Positions 9,937 through 19,440 are shown, numbered from the stretch's first letter. The stretch is 64,000 nt of DNA from Candidatus Hydrothermus pacificus (GCA_002011615.1 MTOH01000002.1:20711-84710); one strand, 5' to 3'. Numbers and translations are program-made. Notes: a model not told the origin generated them from the sequence alone.

Positions 9937-11205
9937 ATGAAAAAGTTTCTGATTTTATTTTTACCTTTGGTGGTTCTTGCGCAATACAGTGACAGAATAG
10001 TTGCTATTGTGGACAATGAACCAGTGCTTCTCTCTGACATAGAGGAAGTCCTCAATTTCTACAGATTACAGATGGGTGGTAACCTGCCTCCTGAACAGGA
10101 AAAAAACATAAAGGACCAGATTCTGAGTGAAATTATCAGGGAAAAACTATTGTATATGGAAGCAAGACAGGATACAAATTTAAAAGTCACTGATGAAGAA
10201 ATTGAAGAGGAACTTGATAGAAAAATAGAGGAGTTAAAAAGCCAGATGGGAGAAGAGAACTTTAAAAAAGAGCTTGAAAGAGAAGGTTTTACAGTGGAGG
10301 AATTGAAGAAAAATTATAGAGAGGATGTGAGAAGGAACATTTTTATTCAGAAATATATTGCTATGTACATTCAACCCAGAGTAATGGTTTCACCGGAAGA
10401 AGTTAAAAGATTTTATGAAGATAAAAAAGATTCTATACCTGAAAGGGAAGAGGGTTTTTACATTTCTCATATTCTCATAAGAATTTTACCCGATAAAAGC
10501 AAGATAAAGGAGGCGAAAGAGAAGGCTGAGAATATACATGAAAAGTTAAAAGGTGGAGCGGATTTTGGCTATATGGCTTTTAAATATTCTGACGACAGAC
10601 AGAGTGCTCTGATGGGTGGAGAAATAGGTTATGTCCAGAGAGGTATTTTACCGCCTTATGTTGAAGAGAAGATATTTACCCTGAAAAAGGGTAATTTTAC
10701 AGAACCCATCGAAAGTGACTATGGTTATTATATATTTAAAATTGTTGATAAGAAAGAGGGTGAAGTCAAACTTGCACAGATTGCAATAGCAGCCTTGCCT
10801 GAAAAAAAAGATACACTTAAAGCCCTTGAAAAAGCGAGAGAGGCAAGGGCTTATGCTCTGGAGAGGGGTTTTGATGAAGCAGTTCAGAAGTATTCAGAGG
10901 ATTTTATTTCAAAAGCAAGAAATGGTAATTTAGGTTTTGTTCCTGCAAAAGGGATGGAAGAGGGTATCAGGAACAGTTTGAAGAAATTAAAGGAGGGAGA
11001 GATATCTGAACCTGTTCCAGGAGCTCTTGGATATCATATTTTTCGTCTTGACAAATATCAAAAAGGTGGAAGACCATCTTTTGAGGAAATTCAGGGTGAC
11101 ATGAAAAACATTCTTCTTCAGAGGAAGATGAAAAAAGAGCTGGATAAGGTTGTTGAAAAAATAAAGAAAAAGGTATTTGTTGAAGTAAGAGATTTTGAGG
11201 ATTGA
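9937..11205 (+). CDS. SurA-like periplasmic peptidyl-prolyl isomerase/chaperone
   Basis: Probable periplasmic chaperone for outer-membrane proteins, 422 residues. A signal peptide (MKKFLILFLPLVVLAQYSD) is followed by the SurA N-terminal segment (DRIVAIVDNEPVLLSDIEE), a long charged helical region, and two parvulin-type (PpiC) domains. The first domain (about 165-270) is well conserved (YISHILIRI; GEIGYVQRG; PIESDYGYYIFKI); the second (about 275-380) is more divergent (GNLGFVPAKG; GALGYHIFRL). Length matches SurA. It is first in a unit with the S4 protein and pdxA; in E. coli too surA precedes pdxA, which supports the name. Confidence 0.9.
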   Translation: MKKFLILFLPLVVLAQYSDRIVAIVDNEPVLLSDIEEVLNFYRLQMGGNLPPEQEKNIKDQILSEIIREKLLYMEARQDTNLKVTDEEIEEELDRKIEELKSQMGEENFKKELEREGFTVEELKKNYREDVRRNIFIQKYIAMYIQPRVMVSPEEVKRFYEDKKDSIPEREEGFYISHILIRILPDKSKIKEAKEKAENIHEKLKGGADFGYMAFKYSDDRQSALMGGEIGYVQRGILPPYVEEKIFTLKKGNFTEPIESDYGYYIFKIVDKKEGEVKLAQIAIAALPEKKDTLKALEKAREARAYALERGFDEAVQKYSEDFISKARNGNLGFVPAKGMEEGIRNSLKKLKEGEISEPVPGALGYHIFRLDKYQKGGRPSFEEIQGDMKNILLQRKMKKELDKVVEKIKKKVFVEVRDFED

Positions 11206-11464
11206 CAGATATCTTAATCTCATAAATATTCTCAAATCACGAACCCTGGCTAAGGAGGCATGTGAGAAAGGTTATGTTTATTTGAACGATGTGAAAGTGA
11301 AGGCAAGCAAGGAGATAAAAGAGGGAGATGAAATTTCTATCAATTTTCCTTTAAGAGAAATTAAAATAAAGGTTTTGAAAATACCTGCGAAGAAAAACAT
11401 ATCAAAAAAAGACAGGAAAAATTATTTTATTATTTTAAAAGATGAGAAAAAAGAGATTATATAA
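11195..11464 (+). CDS. S4-domain RNA-binding protein (RqcP/Hsp15-like)
   Basis: Small RNA-binding protein of 89 residues: an S4 domain (MRIDRYLNLINILKSRTLAK, then GYVYLNDVKVKASKEIKEGD) plus a basic tail rich in Lys. Relatives include RqcP and Hsp15, which act on stalled 50S-peptidyl-tRNA complexes; I cannot separate these from other short S4 proteins. The start is TTG at 11195, overlapping the surA-like 3' end by 11 bases, and the gene's end overlaps pdxA by about 23 bases, so translation is likely coupled. Confidence 0.8.
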   Translation: MRIDRYLNLINILKSRTLAKEACEKGYVYLNDVKVKASKEIKEGDEISINFPLREIKIKVLKIPAKKNISKKDRKNYFIILKDEKKEII

Positions 11465-12407
11465 AATAGGAATTACATCCGGTGACCCCTTTGGTATTGG
11501 TCCTGAAATTATTTTAAAATGCCTTAATTCTTTTAAATCCAGAAATAAAGCCTTTGAATATATCCTTTATGGTGATTCCGGCTACATGGAGAATCTTTCT
11601 CAGAGATTTAAATTAAAAATACCTGATAATCTTGTAATAAAAAATGTTTATAAAGTAAAAAAGATACCGTCAACTCATCCTTCCAAGAAGGGTGGGGAAT
11701 ATGCTTTTAATTCTTTGATTTCAGCTGTTGAAGATTTAAATAAAGGAAATATTTCTGCGTTGATTACTGCACCTTTGAGTAAAAAAGGTGTTGAACTTAA
11801 TGGAATAGAGTTTAAGGGTCACACAGAATTTCTGGCTAAAAAGGCTGGTTTAAAAGAAAGTGATGTTCTGATGAGCTTTTTTTCCAGTAATATCAAAATT
11901 GCGATTCTAACAAACCACATACCTTTGAAAAAGGTTTACAAATTTATAAATAAAGAGTTTATACTGAAAAAAGTAAATATTCTTATAAAATGGCACGAAA
12001 AAATTTTTATCTCCACCCCAAAAGTTGCTTTTCTCTCCTTCAACCCTCATAAAGGAGAAAATGGCGAGGAAGACAGGATTATAGAAGGTATTATAAAGAG
12101 ATTTAATTTTTTAGAAGGCCCTTTTTCTTCAGATTCTTTTTTTGCAAGAGGTCTTCACAGAAATTTTGATTTTGTATTTGCCCTTTATCATGACCAGGGA
12201 CTCATACCTTTTAAAATTATTTCAAAAGGTAAGGGATGTAATGTTACACTCGGATTGCCTTTTTTAAGAGTATCTCCTGACCATGGACCTGCTTATAATA
12301 TTGCGGGTAAAGGAATTGCAGATATAAGTTCAATTAATTTCTGTATAAAATTTATTTCAAGGATACTTAAACTCAAGACAAAAGGTGGTACCTTTCCCGG
12401 GAGTTGA
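11442..12407 (+). CDS. pdxA: 4-hydroxythreonine-4-phosphate dehydrogenase
   Basis: Enzyme of the DXP-dependent pyridoxal-phosphate pathway; it oxidises 4-phosphohydroxy-threonine with NAD(P). The 321 residues carry the family motifs GITSGDPFGIGPEI (N-terminus), ALITAPLSKKGVELNG, FKGHTEFLA with the metal-ligand His, ALYHDQGLIPFK and LRVSPDHGPAYNIAG. Length is typical. It ends inside the 3' end of a convergent histidine kinase gene, a 51-base tail-to-tail overlap. Confidence 0.95.
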   Translation: MRKKRLYKIGITSGDPFGIGPEIILKCLNSFKSRNKAFEYILYGDSGYMENLSQRFKLKIPDNLVIKNVYKVKKIPSTHPSKKGGEYAFNSLISAVEDLNKGNISALITAPLSKKGVELNGIEFKGHTEFLAKKAGLKESDVLMSFFSSNIKIAILTNHIPLKKVYKFINKEFILKKVNILIKWHEKIFISTPKVAFLSFNPHKGENGEEDRIIEGIIKRFNFLEGPFSSDSFFARGLHRNFDFVFALYHDQGLIPFKIISKGKGCNVTLGLPFLRVSPDHGPAYNIAGKGIADISSINFCIKFISRILKLKTKGGTFPGS

Positions 12408-14615
12408 ATTTACTGTGATTTTACCGTCCAGTATTTCTACTGCTTTTTTAACAATAGCAAGACCGATACCGGTTCCTTCAAAATTTTTATCAATCTGAGT
12501 AAATATATTAAAAATTTTGGGCAGATATTCAGGTTCTATACCCATACCATTATCCTCAAAGTATATTTTTATTTTTTCAGGGTCAAATTTATAGTATATT
12601 TTTATTAACAGGTTTTCATTTTTCTTCCTGAATTTTATTGAATTGGATATAAGATTCTGAAAAATCTGGGTTAAAAGTTCAAAATTAGATTTTAAAAGAG
12701 GAAAATTTTCAGGGTATTCAATCTTTGCATTTTCTTTTTCTATTTCTGATTTAAAATTGTTATGTACATAACGCAAAACATCTTTTACATTAACATTCTC
12801 TATCTTTATCTCTGTTTTCCCAAGTTTTGAATATCTGAGAAGGTCTTTTATAAGGTTGGCAGTTCTTTTCGCTGCATTGTTGATGTGCTTGATGTAATCC
12901 CTGACTTCTACTCCGAGATTCTCTCCAAATCGGTTTAAAAGAAGGTGAGAATATCCTTCTATTGCCATAAGAGGAGTTCTCAGGTCATGGGAAACAGAGT
13001 ATATATACTCTTCAAGTTCTTTATTCAATTTTTCTATTTTTTGGGTTCTATCCTTTACCATTTTCTCCAGCTGGGTGGTATATTTTTTTAATTCCTCATA
13101 GAGTTTTGCATTCTGAATGGCAATTCCAATTTGATAACCCATTGCATTGTAAACTTCTTTTTCTCTTTCTGAAAACTTTCTGTTTTGTTTATATATTAAA
13201 TCCATAGCACCTATTATGTTATCTTTTTCATCTCTTATTGGTATTACAATCATAGATTTTAAATATCTTGGTAGAAAATCGTCCTTTATTGCATTGGTGT
13301 CTTTTTCATAATTTTCCACAAAAATGGTGTTTTTTTCTATTACTGCCTTCCCTGTTACAGTGTTCAAGGAAACGACACTGTATCTTTTCACTATGTCTTC
13401 TGGAACATCCAGCACACAGGTCGCTATTAAATTCTTTTTATCTTTATCAAGGAGAAAAATAACCACCCAATCCGCATTTGATATTTCTTTTGCTTTCTCT
13501 ATCGCATATCTGTATGTTGCTTCAAGGTCTGTTATCTGAGCAAATTTTGATACCATTTCTGCTATCATCTTCAAATTTTTTAGATATTCCTGTGTCTCCT
13601 GAAATAAAGAAGTTTTTTCATTCCATAATGAGAAAGTGTCTGCTATTTCTTCCATACTCTTTATGAATTTCTCGTCTATTTTACCTGTTTTTTCAAAACC
13701 ACAGAGGATAAATCCGCTCAGAGACTCATAGGTGAAAAAAGGAACGCAAAAGTAGGAAAATATATTTCTCTTTAAAAGTTTGTCCTCAAATTCTGAAAAT
13801 TCTTTTTTCAAAGGGAGATTTTCTTCTATGAATATCTCCCTTTTAAGAAGTTTATTGATAAAATTTAAATTTTTTTCATCATATATTTCCTTATCATTAG
13901 GCCCTGAAAAAATACTTCCTTTTTTCAAGTATATATCAGCTTTGATTAAATCTTCAATTTTTTCAAATTCTTTTAACAATATTTCTGAAAGTTCTTTAGG
14001 TGAATCTGCGAAATATATATTTTTTGTTAGAAATTGTGTGGTTTCAAGAATCCTGTAGGAATCTTCAATTTTTTTAGATGTTTCAATTAGTTCGGTTATA
14101 TTTAAAAGGGTTACAACATAATTTTTAACCTCTCCCTTTTCATTTTTTATTCCCTTACATCTCATTTCAAAGTATACATCTTTTTCAACCACTTTTATTC
14201 TTATTATTCCATCCCGGGGCACAAAATCTTCTCCAAATCTATTACCTTTTTCATCAGATATTTCAAAGGACAGTGGGGAAAAATATATTTCTTTTTTTCT
14301 ACGGAAATATTTTTCTAAGCCAAGTTCTTCTTCAGCCTTTTTGTTGTATTTTATTATTCTCAACTCTTTGTTTAATATAAGCACTGGTGAATTTATTGTT
14401 TCCAGCATTTCAAATATCTCTTTGCTTTTCTTAAATCTGTAGTTAAGAAAAGAAAATAACAGGATAAAGACTACAAAAGATAGTATGAGTAAAAAAAAGG
14501 AATGGGGAGCGATAAGAGAATGATAGAAGTAAAAGAAATATAACTCTCCTCCTGAAAGCACTATAACACTTGTTAAAAGACTTAACAGGAAATTCTTTTG
14601 ATAAATTTTTTTCAT
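12357..14615 (-). CDS. membrane sensor histidine kinase with PAS and GAF domains
   Basis: 752 residues. Two membrane helices at about 9-29 and 36-57 are followed by a PAS domain (about 62-180), a coiled linker, one or two GAF-type domains (about 190-335 and 345-505; the second is clear, with DWVVIFLLDKD and IVIPIRDEKDNIIGAMDL), and a coiled coil. A HisKA domain follows with the phospho-acceptor His in SVSHDLRTPLMAIEGYSHL, then HATPase_c (NLISNSIKF N-box, DNGMGI G1, GTGIGLAIVKK G2). Ligand unknown. No response regulator is adjacent, so its partner is elsewhere. It has no Shine-Dalgarno sequence, and its 3' end overlaps pdxA tail to tail. Confidence 0.93.
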   Translation of the reverse strand: MKKIYQKNFLLSLLTSVIVLSGGELYFFYFYHSLIAPHSFFLLILSFVVFILLFSFLNYRFKKSKEIFEMLETINSPVLILNKELRIIKYNKKAEEELGLEKYFRRKKEIYFSPLSFEISDEKGNRFGEDFVPRDGIIRIKVVEKDVYFEMRCKGIKNEKGEVKNYVVTLLNITELIETSKKIEDSYRILETTQFLTKNIYFADSPKELSEILLKEFEKIEDLIKADIYLKKGSIFSGPNDKEIYDEKNLNFINKLLKREIFIEENLPLKKEFSEFEDKLLKRNIFSYFCVPFFTYESLSGFILCGFEKTGKIDEKFIKSMEEIADTFSLWNEKTSLFQETQEYLKNLKMIAEMVSKFAQITDLEATYRYAIEKAKEISNADWVVIFLLDKDKKNLIATCVLDVPEDIVKRYSVVSLNTVTGKAVIEKNTIFVENYEKDTNAIKDDFLPRYLKSMIVIPIRDEKDNIIGAMDLIYKQNRKFSEREKEVYNAMGYQIGIAIQNAKLYEELKKYTTQLEKMVKDRTQKIEKLNKELEEYIYSVSHDLRTPLMAIEGYSHLLLNRFGENLGVEVRDYIKHINNAAKRTANLIKDLLRYSKLGKTEIKIENVNVKDVLRYVHNNFKSEIEKENAKIEYPENFPLLKSNFELLTQIFQNLISNSIKFRKKNENLLIKIYYKFDPEKIKIYFEDNGMGIEPEYLPKIFNIFTQIDKNFEGTGIGLAIVKKAVEILDGKITVNSTPGKGTTFCLEFKYP

Positions 14616-14626
14616 TTTAAATTAAT

Positions 14627-14655
14627 ATTATATTCTAAAGCTTTATATAGGTCAA
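14627..14655 (-). promoter_or_regulatory. putative promoter of the histidine kinase gene
   Basis: Minus strand TTGACC (14650-14655), 17-bp spacer, TATAAT (14627-14632), and 11 bases to the ATG at 14615. The predicted leader is only about four bases. The element lies between the DUF401 gene end and the kinase start, overlapping the last codons of the DUF401 gene. Confidence 0.5.
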
Positions 14656-15840
14656 TATAAAATAGTACAGTATTGCAAATCCTGCAACAGGCAGAAGGGT
14701 GGGAATTAATTTTTTATATATTCCTCTCCAGTCTGCTCTGAAATATTCCTTTGTAAGTGTGAGACAGAGATGAGTTGGGGTGGATAGCACTCCTATGAAG
14801 CCAAAGGAATAAACAAGCATCACCCATCTGTAGTCAATATTTCCATTAAAAAGAGAGGCAAGCATCGGAAAAGCCACTCCTGCAAATATCTGATTTATTC
14901 CTGTTAAAAAGCCTATGGTGAAAGAAATCGCTGTAACAATTATATAATTTATTGTCTGAGGTAAAGTAAGTTCATTCTGCAGTTTTCCGAATATATCAGC
15001 AGTTATTATTATTTCCCTGTATATCATTATGAATATTATAAGAGAAATTATGGTGGGATTCATTGCTCTGTAGAATATTCTCGGTAACTCCTTTAACCCG
15101 GTCCTCGTTATAAGAATAGCAATCAATGTTCCTGTAACAAGAGAAATTATAAAGTTTATTTTAAAAAAGAGTGTAAGGATTATTATTGTTATTATTGGAA
15201 GAAGGGGAATAAAGTTCTGGAAGTTAAATTGAGTCCTTTCAGTTTTTTTTTCTTCCTTTAAAAGGGGGAGAGTAAATATGAGTCCGGATATTATGGAAAT
15301 CACTGATAGGGGGAAGAGATATAGCATTATGTTTCTTATGGGCACCTGAAGCACTGCAGATGCCACCAGAAGTCCTGGATACAATGGCCACCAGTATTCC
15401 CATAGATGCCTGAACCAGAAATTTATATAAGTTTTATCAGAGGGTGATAGTTTGAAGTGTTCTGATGCCACCTTCACTGCAGGTGCAGAAACAAGAGCTC
15501 CTCCTGGCATTGGCAAAAGACCTATTATTGATGGAGGTAAAAGAAGTGCCCATTTTTTAGTTTTAAAATTTGAAAGCAGGTTAATCAAACCCGTAAAAAG
15601 TTTTTTTTCTTCCATTATTCCTTCCAGAAAGAGTATAGTAATAATCATTCCCGCAAGTTTGTAGGTAAAAGGTGATAAAAAAGCTTTTATCACAGATGTT
15701 TTAATTTCAGAAGGTGATAGTCCGAAGACCAGTGTTGTTGCCATCAGGAGAAAAAATATGACAACCGCTATGTTTATTTTCAGTCTTATAAGGGCGAGGA
15801 TGAATATGATTAAAAAAGCAAGTTTTAAAAGAGTAATCAT
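14635..15840 (-). CDS. DUF401-family membrane permease
   Basis: Polytopic membrane protein of 401 residues with about 10-11 hydrophobic helices. Family signatures include a conserved Pro/Gly loop (LLPMPGGALVSAPAVK, about residues 107-122), NFWFRHLWEYWWPLYPG, and a second symmetric Gly/Pro segment (GFLTGINQIFAGVAFP). The family is related to GntP/ion-transporter-type carriers and its substrate is unknown. It is not obviously in an operon: 126 bases separate it from the SDR gene upstream and it has its own candidate promoter. Confidence 0.8.
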   Translation of the reverse strand: MITLLKLAFLIIFILALIRLKINIAVVIFFLLMATTLVFGLSPSEIKTSVIKAFLSPFTYKLAGMIITILFLEGIMEEKKLFTGLINLLSNFKTKKWALLLPPSIIGLLPMPGGALVSAPAVKVASEHFKLSPSDKTYINFWFRHLWEYWWPLYPGLLVASAVLQVPIRNIMLYLFPLSVISIISGLIFTLPLLKEEKKTERTQFNFQNFIPLLPIITIIILTLFFKINFIISLVTGTLIAILITRTGLKELPRIFYRAMNPTIISLIIFIMIYREIIITADIFGKLQNELTLPQTINYIIVTAISFTIGFLTGINQIFAGVAFPMLASLFNGNIDYRWVMLVYSFGFIGVLSTPTHLCLTLTKEYFRADWRGIYKKLIPTLLPVAGFAILYYFILTYIKL

Positions 15841-15849
15841 AAGAGGTTA

Positions 15850-15879
15850 ATTATAATATTTAGAAGGAAATTTTTTCAC
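15850..15879 (-). promoter_or_regulatory. putative promoter of the DUF401 gene
   Basis: Minus strand GTGAAA (15874-15879), 18-bp spacer, TATAAT (15850-15855), then nine bases to the ATG at 15840. No Shine-Dalgarno sequence, so the mRNA would be nearly leaderless. The -35 is weaker than in most of the set. Confidence 0.4.
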
Positions 15880-15966
15880 TTACTTTACAAATTTTTTAAT
15901 TCCTTTTTCTATAAGTTTTATACCCACATAAGACCTGCAGATTCCGCACCTCTTTTATGATTATAT

Positions 15967-16755
15967 TCACCTGTAAAACTTCTTGTATAGAAAGTCAATT
16001 AATGATGGATATCTTGAAACAAGAGCAGCAGTGAACCACCATAAGGGTCTTATGAATATATCTCTTTTACCTCGCTCAATACCCTGAATTATTTTACGAG
16101 CGGTGTTTTCTACATTATCCCAGAAGAAGTTTGGCTGATTTTTTTCTTTATGCTCATCCAGTCTTTTTGTCATTTTCTGAAACTCGGTTGGTATTGGTCC
16201 TGGATAAACACCTATAACTTTTATTTTGTAGGGGCTCAACTCCATTCTGAGAGATTCGGTCAGACCTCTTACTGCAAATTTTGACATTGAATATATAGAA
16301 TATAATGGCATACCCACATATCCTCCCAGACTGCTTATATTTACTATAGTTCCACTGTATTGTTGTTTCATTATAGGAACAATTTCTTTTGTCAGTAAAT
16401 ATACTCCCTTCACATTTATATCCATTAGATAATCGTAATTTTCTTCATCAACTTTTTCTATACTGCCTTCAAGTCCAACCCCGGCATTGTTTATAAGAAC
16501 ATCAATTGAGTTAAAACTCTCAAGAGCGGTACCCACAAAATATTTTATACTTTCTTTATTTCGCACATCCAGTTTCACCGGCACTACCTTTACCTTATAT
16601 TGCTGTTCAATTTCTTCTTTTATCTGTAAAAGTTTATCAAATCTCCGTGCCCCTATACAAAGATTTGCATTTTTCTCTGCAGATTTGTAAGCCAGAGCTT
16701 TACCTATTCCTGAGGAGGCTCCTGTTATTAACAAAGTTTTACCTGCAATTTTCAT
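15967..16755 (-). CDS. short-chain dehydrogenase/reductase (SDR)
   Basis: Classical SDR of 262 residues. The Rossmann cofactor motif TGASSGIG (about residues 10-17), NNAG (about 89-92), the catalytic Ser in NISSLGG and the YSMSK catalytic pair (about residues 160-164) are intact; PGPIPTEF follows. The C-terminal end is hydrophobic (WWFTAALVSRYPSLIDFLY), suggesting membrane association. Substrate unknown. It is the third gene after mpgS and the RmlD-like gene, overlapping the latter by four bases, so it probably shares their transcript. Confidence 0.88.
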   Translation of the reverse strand: MKIAGKTLLITGASSGIGKALAYKSAEKNANLCIGARRFDKLLQIKEEIEQQYKVKVVPVKLDVRNKESIKYFVGTALESFNSIDVLINNAGVGLEGSIEKVDEENYDYLMDINVKGVYLLTKEIVPIMKQQYSGTIVNISSLGGYVGMPLYSIYSMSKFAVRGLTESLRMELSPYKIKVIGVYPGPIPTEFQKMTKRLDEHKEKNQPNFFWDNVENTARKIIQGIERGKRDIFIRPLWWFTAALVSRYPSLIDFLYKKFYR

Positions 16756-17603
16756 AAGAATTTCTCCTTTAAAAAATCTTTAAGTGCTTTTTTCCAGTCT
16801 CTTAAAGGGTAAAAACTTGAAGAAAATTTAATGTTTTTTAAAGCAGAGGAAAAAGGTCTTTTCGCCACCCCTCCAAATTCTTCGGCTCTCACAGGTATAA
16901 TTTTTACATTGAGCTTCATTAAATTTTTTATCTCCTCAGCAAACTTAAACCTGCTAACCTTGCCGGTATTCACTATATGATGAATTCCATATCTTTTAGA
17001 ATAAATGAGCGTAATTAATGCGAGAGCAACGTCCTTAGTGTAAGTAGGAGAGCCGTATCTATCAGTTACAACTTTTATATTTTTCTCTGTTTTTACTTTT
17101 TCCACAAACTTAAAAATAAAATTATTTTTACCTTCTCCATAGAGCCAGGATGTTCTGATAATAAAATATTTTTTTAAATTTGAAATTATTTCCTTTTCTG
17201 CAAGATATTTTGTTTTTCCGTAAAAGCAAAGAGGTTGTGGCAGGTCGATTTCTGAATAAATTTCTTTTTTTCCATCAAATACATAGTCACTGCTTATAAA
17301 AATCAATATTCTGTCTTTTTCTGCTGCGTATTTTACAAATTCTTTTGTTGAAAGGAAGTTTGTTTTGAATGCTTTTTCTTTTTCTGATTCTGCCCTGTCC
17401 ACATCAGTATAGGCTCCAGCCAGTATTAAGATGTGTGGTTTGACTTTAGTGCAATATCTGTATATTTTGTCTGTTTTTTCCAGGTCAAGTTCTTCTCTGG
17501 TAGGCGCATATACATTGAACTTTTTGCTCAAAAACTTCAGGATTTCTTTACCGAGCTGTCCTGTACCCCCGGTTAGAAGAATCTCTTTACCTCTTTGCTT
17601 CAA
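16752..17603 (-). CDS. RmlD-like NAD(P)-dependent sugar reductase
   Basis: Extended SDR of the dTDP-4-dehydrorhamnose reductase family, 283 residues. It has the motif LTGGTGQLG near the N-terminus, AYTDVDRAE (typical of RmlD), SSDYVFDG, and the catalytic YGKTK. RfbA/B/C genes are not nearby, so a role in rhamnose synthesis is not shown. Tight overlap with mpgS upstream (four bases) and an SDR downstream hints at a sugar-derivative or compatible-solute pathway (inference). Confidence 0.85.
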   Translation of the reverse strand: MKQRGKEILLTGGTGQLGKEILKFLSKKFNVYAPTREELDLEKTDKIYRYCTKVKPHILILAGAYTDVDRAESEKEKAFKTNFLSTKEFVKYAAEKDRILIFISSDYVFDGKKEIYSEIDLPQPLCFYGKTKYLAEKEIISNLKKYFIIRTSWLYGEGKNNFIFKFVEKVKTEKNIKVVTDRYGSPTYTKDVALALITLIYSKRYGIHHIVNTGKVSRFKFAEEIKNLMKLNVKIIPVRAEEFGGVAKRPFSSALKNIKFSSSFYPLRDWKKALKDFLKEKFL

Positions 17604-18784
17604 ATCTCTATATAGGGCTCTAAAATCAGAAGAGTTTCAGAATTGTTTTCTAAATTTTTGAACCATTCATCAGTTTTTATTTTATTTATTGGGGGCAGAT
17701 TGTAAGGCTTTTCAGGTTCCTTTCCCTCCTCAAGGATTTTTCGGGCCTGTAGTTCTTTTAATATCTGTTTTTTCAGGGAAGGAGAACACAATTTGCTGTG
17801 GTAGATTGTTGAAAGGGACATTTTTATCATTTCACCAAGATGTTCATCGCCCTTTTCTTCATGTATATGAGGGTTTAAAGTTTCAATCTGAAATATTTCA
17901 ACCGGTTCTTTTTTAATCTTTTTATTGTTATTTATATTCGCCTGTTCAAGAAGGAATACAATTTGATAAGGCTCAACCGAGTATCCGGTAGAAAATTCAA
18001 TTGAACTTGCAAGACTGGTAGACATAGCATGCTCACCTGCATTTCCTGTTACTATTATATTTGTCTCAAAACCTGTATATTCAGCTATCAGTAAGTTGAA
18101 AAAGCGGTTGGTTATTTCACTTACCCGCCCCCATTTTCTAAAATAAAGCCTCCATTTCCTTACCTTGGGTTTATGTCTCCAGCTCAATCTCACCATTGTG
18201 TTCTCACTTTCACTCATTAAAAATCCTGCTGCATAGTTTTTGACATATTCGTTAACTGAGCCGGGTATATAATTGTCTGCATCTATGAACCCTATAAATT
18301 TTGCTCCGATTGCCTTTGCAAGCAGAGTTCCTATAACCATGCCTTCCCCCTTACCATCTCTCACATTTCCTTCTTTAGTAAGGATATGGTTATAGCCTGA
18401 TTTTTCAAAAGCTTCGCTCAGACCAGCATCCTTCTGATGTATCATAATAATTTTTGTGCGGGTTAATGAATAGAAGTGTTTGACAAGGTCAACTTCTAAT
18501 TTAAAATGGTCAGGGGATTCTCTCCTGCTACCCGATACTATTATTAAAGGGCACTTATGGGGAATTGCTTTAAGAACGCCGTCTAAGAGTTGAAGTTTTT
18601 CATCCTTTAAGGGAATTATCACTGCCATTTCCCCGAGCAGATTGTAGATTTCTTCCCTAGGTATATTTTGAACCAGAGAACTTTTTACTGATGCAGTTTC
18701 AGTATCAATTTTTAAAACCTTCTGAACCTCGTGGAATACAAGGTTTCCAAAAATTTCTTTATAAATTGATGTTTCCAGAAGCAT
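17600..18784 (-). CDS. mpgS: mannosyl-3-phosphoglycerate synthase (GT55)
   Basis: Transfers mannose from GDP-mannose to 3-phosphoglycerate, the first step to the compatible solute mannosylglycerate, typical of thermophiles. The 394 residues show [13 protein letters not shown] near the N-terminus, [29 protein letters not shown], the metal-binding [10 protein letters not shown] and [11 protein letters not shown], all characteristic of MpgS. Length fits. The start has a strong GAGGAGG. The usual next gene, phosphatase mpgP, is absent here; two reductases follow instead. Confidence 0.93.
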   Translation of the reverse strand: MLLETSIYKEIFGNLVFHEVQKVLKIDTETASVKSSLVQNIPREEIYNLLGEMAVIIPLKDEKLQLLDGVLKAIPHKCPLIIVSGSRRESPDHFKLEVDLVKHFYSLTRTKIIMIHQKDAGLSEAFEKSGYNHILTKEGNVRDGKGEGMVIGTLLAKAIGAKFIGFIDADNYIPGSVNEYVKNYAAGFLMSESENTMVRLSWRHKPKVRKWRLYFRKWGRVSEITNRFFNLLIAEYTGFETNIIVTGNAGEHAMSTSLASSIEFSTGYSVEPYQIVFLLEQANINNNKKIKKEPVEIFQIETLNPHIHEEKGDEHLGEMIKMSLSTIYHSKLCSPSLKKQILKELQARKILEEGKEPEKPYNLPPINKIKTDEWFKNLENNSETLLILEPYIEI

Positions 18785-18810
18785 ACAAAACCTCCTCTTT
18801 TCAGACTTTA

Positions 18811-18840
18811 AAAATAACAGATAACACCCTTTTAAGTCAA
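18811..18840 (-). promoter_or_regulatory. putative mpgS promoter
   Basis: Minus strand TTGACT (18835-18840), 18-bp spacer, TATTTT (18811-18816). A leader with GAGGAGG leads to the ATG at 18784. It is back to back with the macro-domain gene's promoter; the two -35 hexamers are two bases apart. Confidence 0.5.
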
Positions 18841-18842
18841 GT

Positions 18843-18872
18843 TTGTTTTAATTTAATTCTGGAAATTATAAT
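18843..18872 (+). promoter_or_regulatory. putative promoter of the macro-domain gene
   Basis: TTGTTT (18843-18848), 18-bp spacer, TATAAT (18867-18872), ten bases to the ATG at 18883. The predicted leader is about 3-4 bases, without a Shine-Dalgarno sequence. Divergent from the mpgS promoter. Confidence 0.45.
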
Positions 18873-18882
18873 TATAAATCAT

Positions 18883-19428
18883 ATGAAAACTATTAGAATA
18901 AAAGATAAAAAAATAAACATTAAATTGGGAGATATAACAGAGGAGAAAGTGGACGCAATTGTGAATGCTGCAAATTCCAATTTAAAACATGGAGGAGGAG
19001 TTGCAGGTGCGATTGTGAGAAAGGGTGGCAGGATAATTCAGGAAGAAAGTGATAAGATAGGTTATGTGCCCGTAGGCAAAGCTGTGATTACCGTTGCAGG
19101 TAAACTGACCTGCAGGTATGTTATCCATGCGGTTGGTCCTGTATGGGGTGAAGGAGAAGAGGAAAAAAAACTTAAAAATACTGTTCTATCTGTTTTAAAG
19201 CTTGCGACAGAGAGAGGTTTAAAAAATATTTCTATTCCTGCCATCTCTACAGGTATTTTTGGCTTTCCAAAAGAAAAAGGAACAAAGATTATTCTGGACA
19301 CGGTTCAGAACTTTTTAGGAAACGAAGAGACGACTCTTTCAGAAGTAAATCTTGTTAACATAGATGAAGAAACTTATAATTTTTATATAAAAGCTTGCGA
19401 AGAATTGAAAAAAGGGGAAAAGCTTTAG
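18883..19428 (+). CDS. macro-domain (ADP-ribose-binding) protein
   Basis: 181-residue single macro domain, of the class that binds or hydrolyses ADP-ribose and O-acetyl-ADP-ribose. Motifs: [19 protein letters not shown], the glycine-rich [24 protein letters not shown] and the phosphate loop [12 protein letters not shown] chose ATG at 18883; the frame stays open upstream to 18691 but that stretch lies opposite mpgS and has no family match. It ends 12 bases before nadK, whose own promoter begins within its last codons. Confidence 0.92.
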   Translation: MKTIRIKDKKINIKLGDITEEKVDAIVNAANSNLKHGGGVAGAIVRKGGRIIQEESDKIGYVPVGKAVITVAGKLTCRYVIHAVGPVWGEGEEEKKLKNTVLSVLKLATERGLKNISIPAISTGIFGFPKEKGTKIILDTVQNFLGNEETTLSEVNLVNIDEETYNFYIKACEELKKGEKL

Positions 19429-19434
19429 TATAAT
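19405..19434 (+). promoter_or_regulatory. putative leaderless promoter of nadK
   Basis: TTGAAA (19405-19410), 18-bp spacer, TATAAT (19429-19434), then six bases and the ATG at 19441. The -35 and spacer lie in the macro gene's last codons and the -10 begins right after its stop. No Shine-Dalgarno sequence. Confidence 0.65.
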
Positions 19435-19440
19435 TAAACT

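Noticed and set aside
15841-15966. Short minus-strand peptide-like run with CGIC and IKLIEKGIKKFVK
   Set aside because: Only 24 codons after a stop, no start with a ribosome-binding site, and it overlaps a promoter. Could be a gene remnant but is not supportable.
18691-18882. N-terminal extension of the macro-domain gene by 64 residues
   Set aside because: Opposite the mpgS 5' end and promoter, not macro-like.
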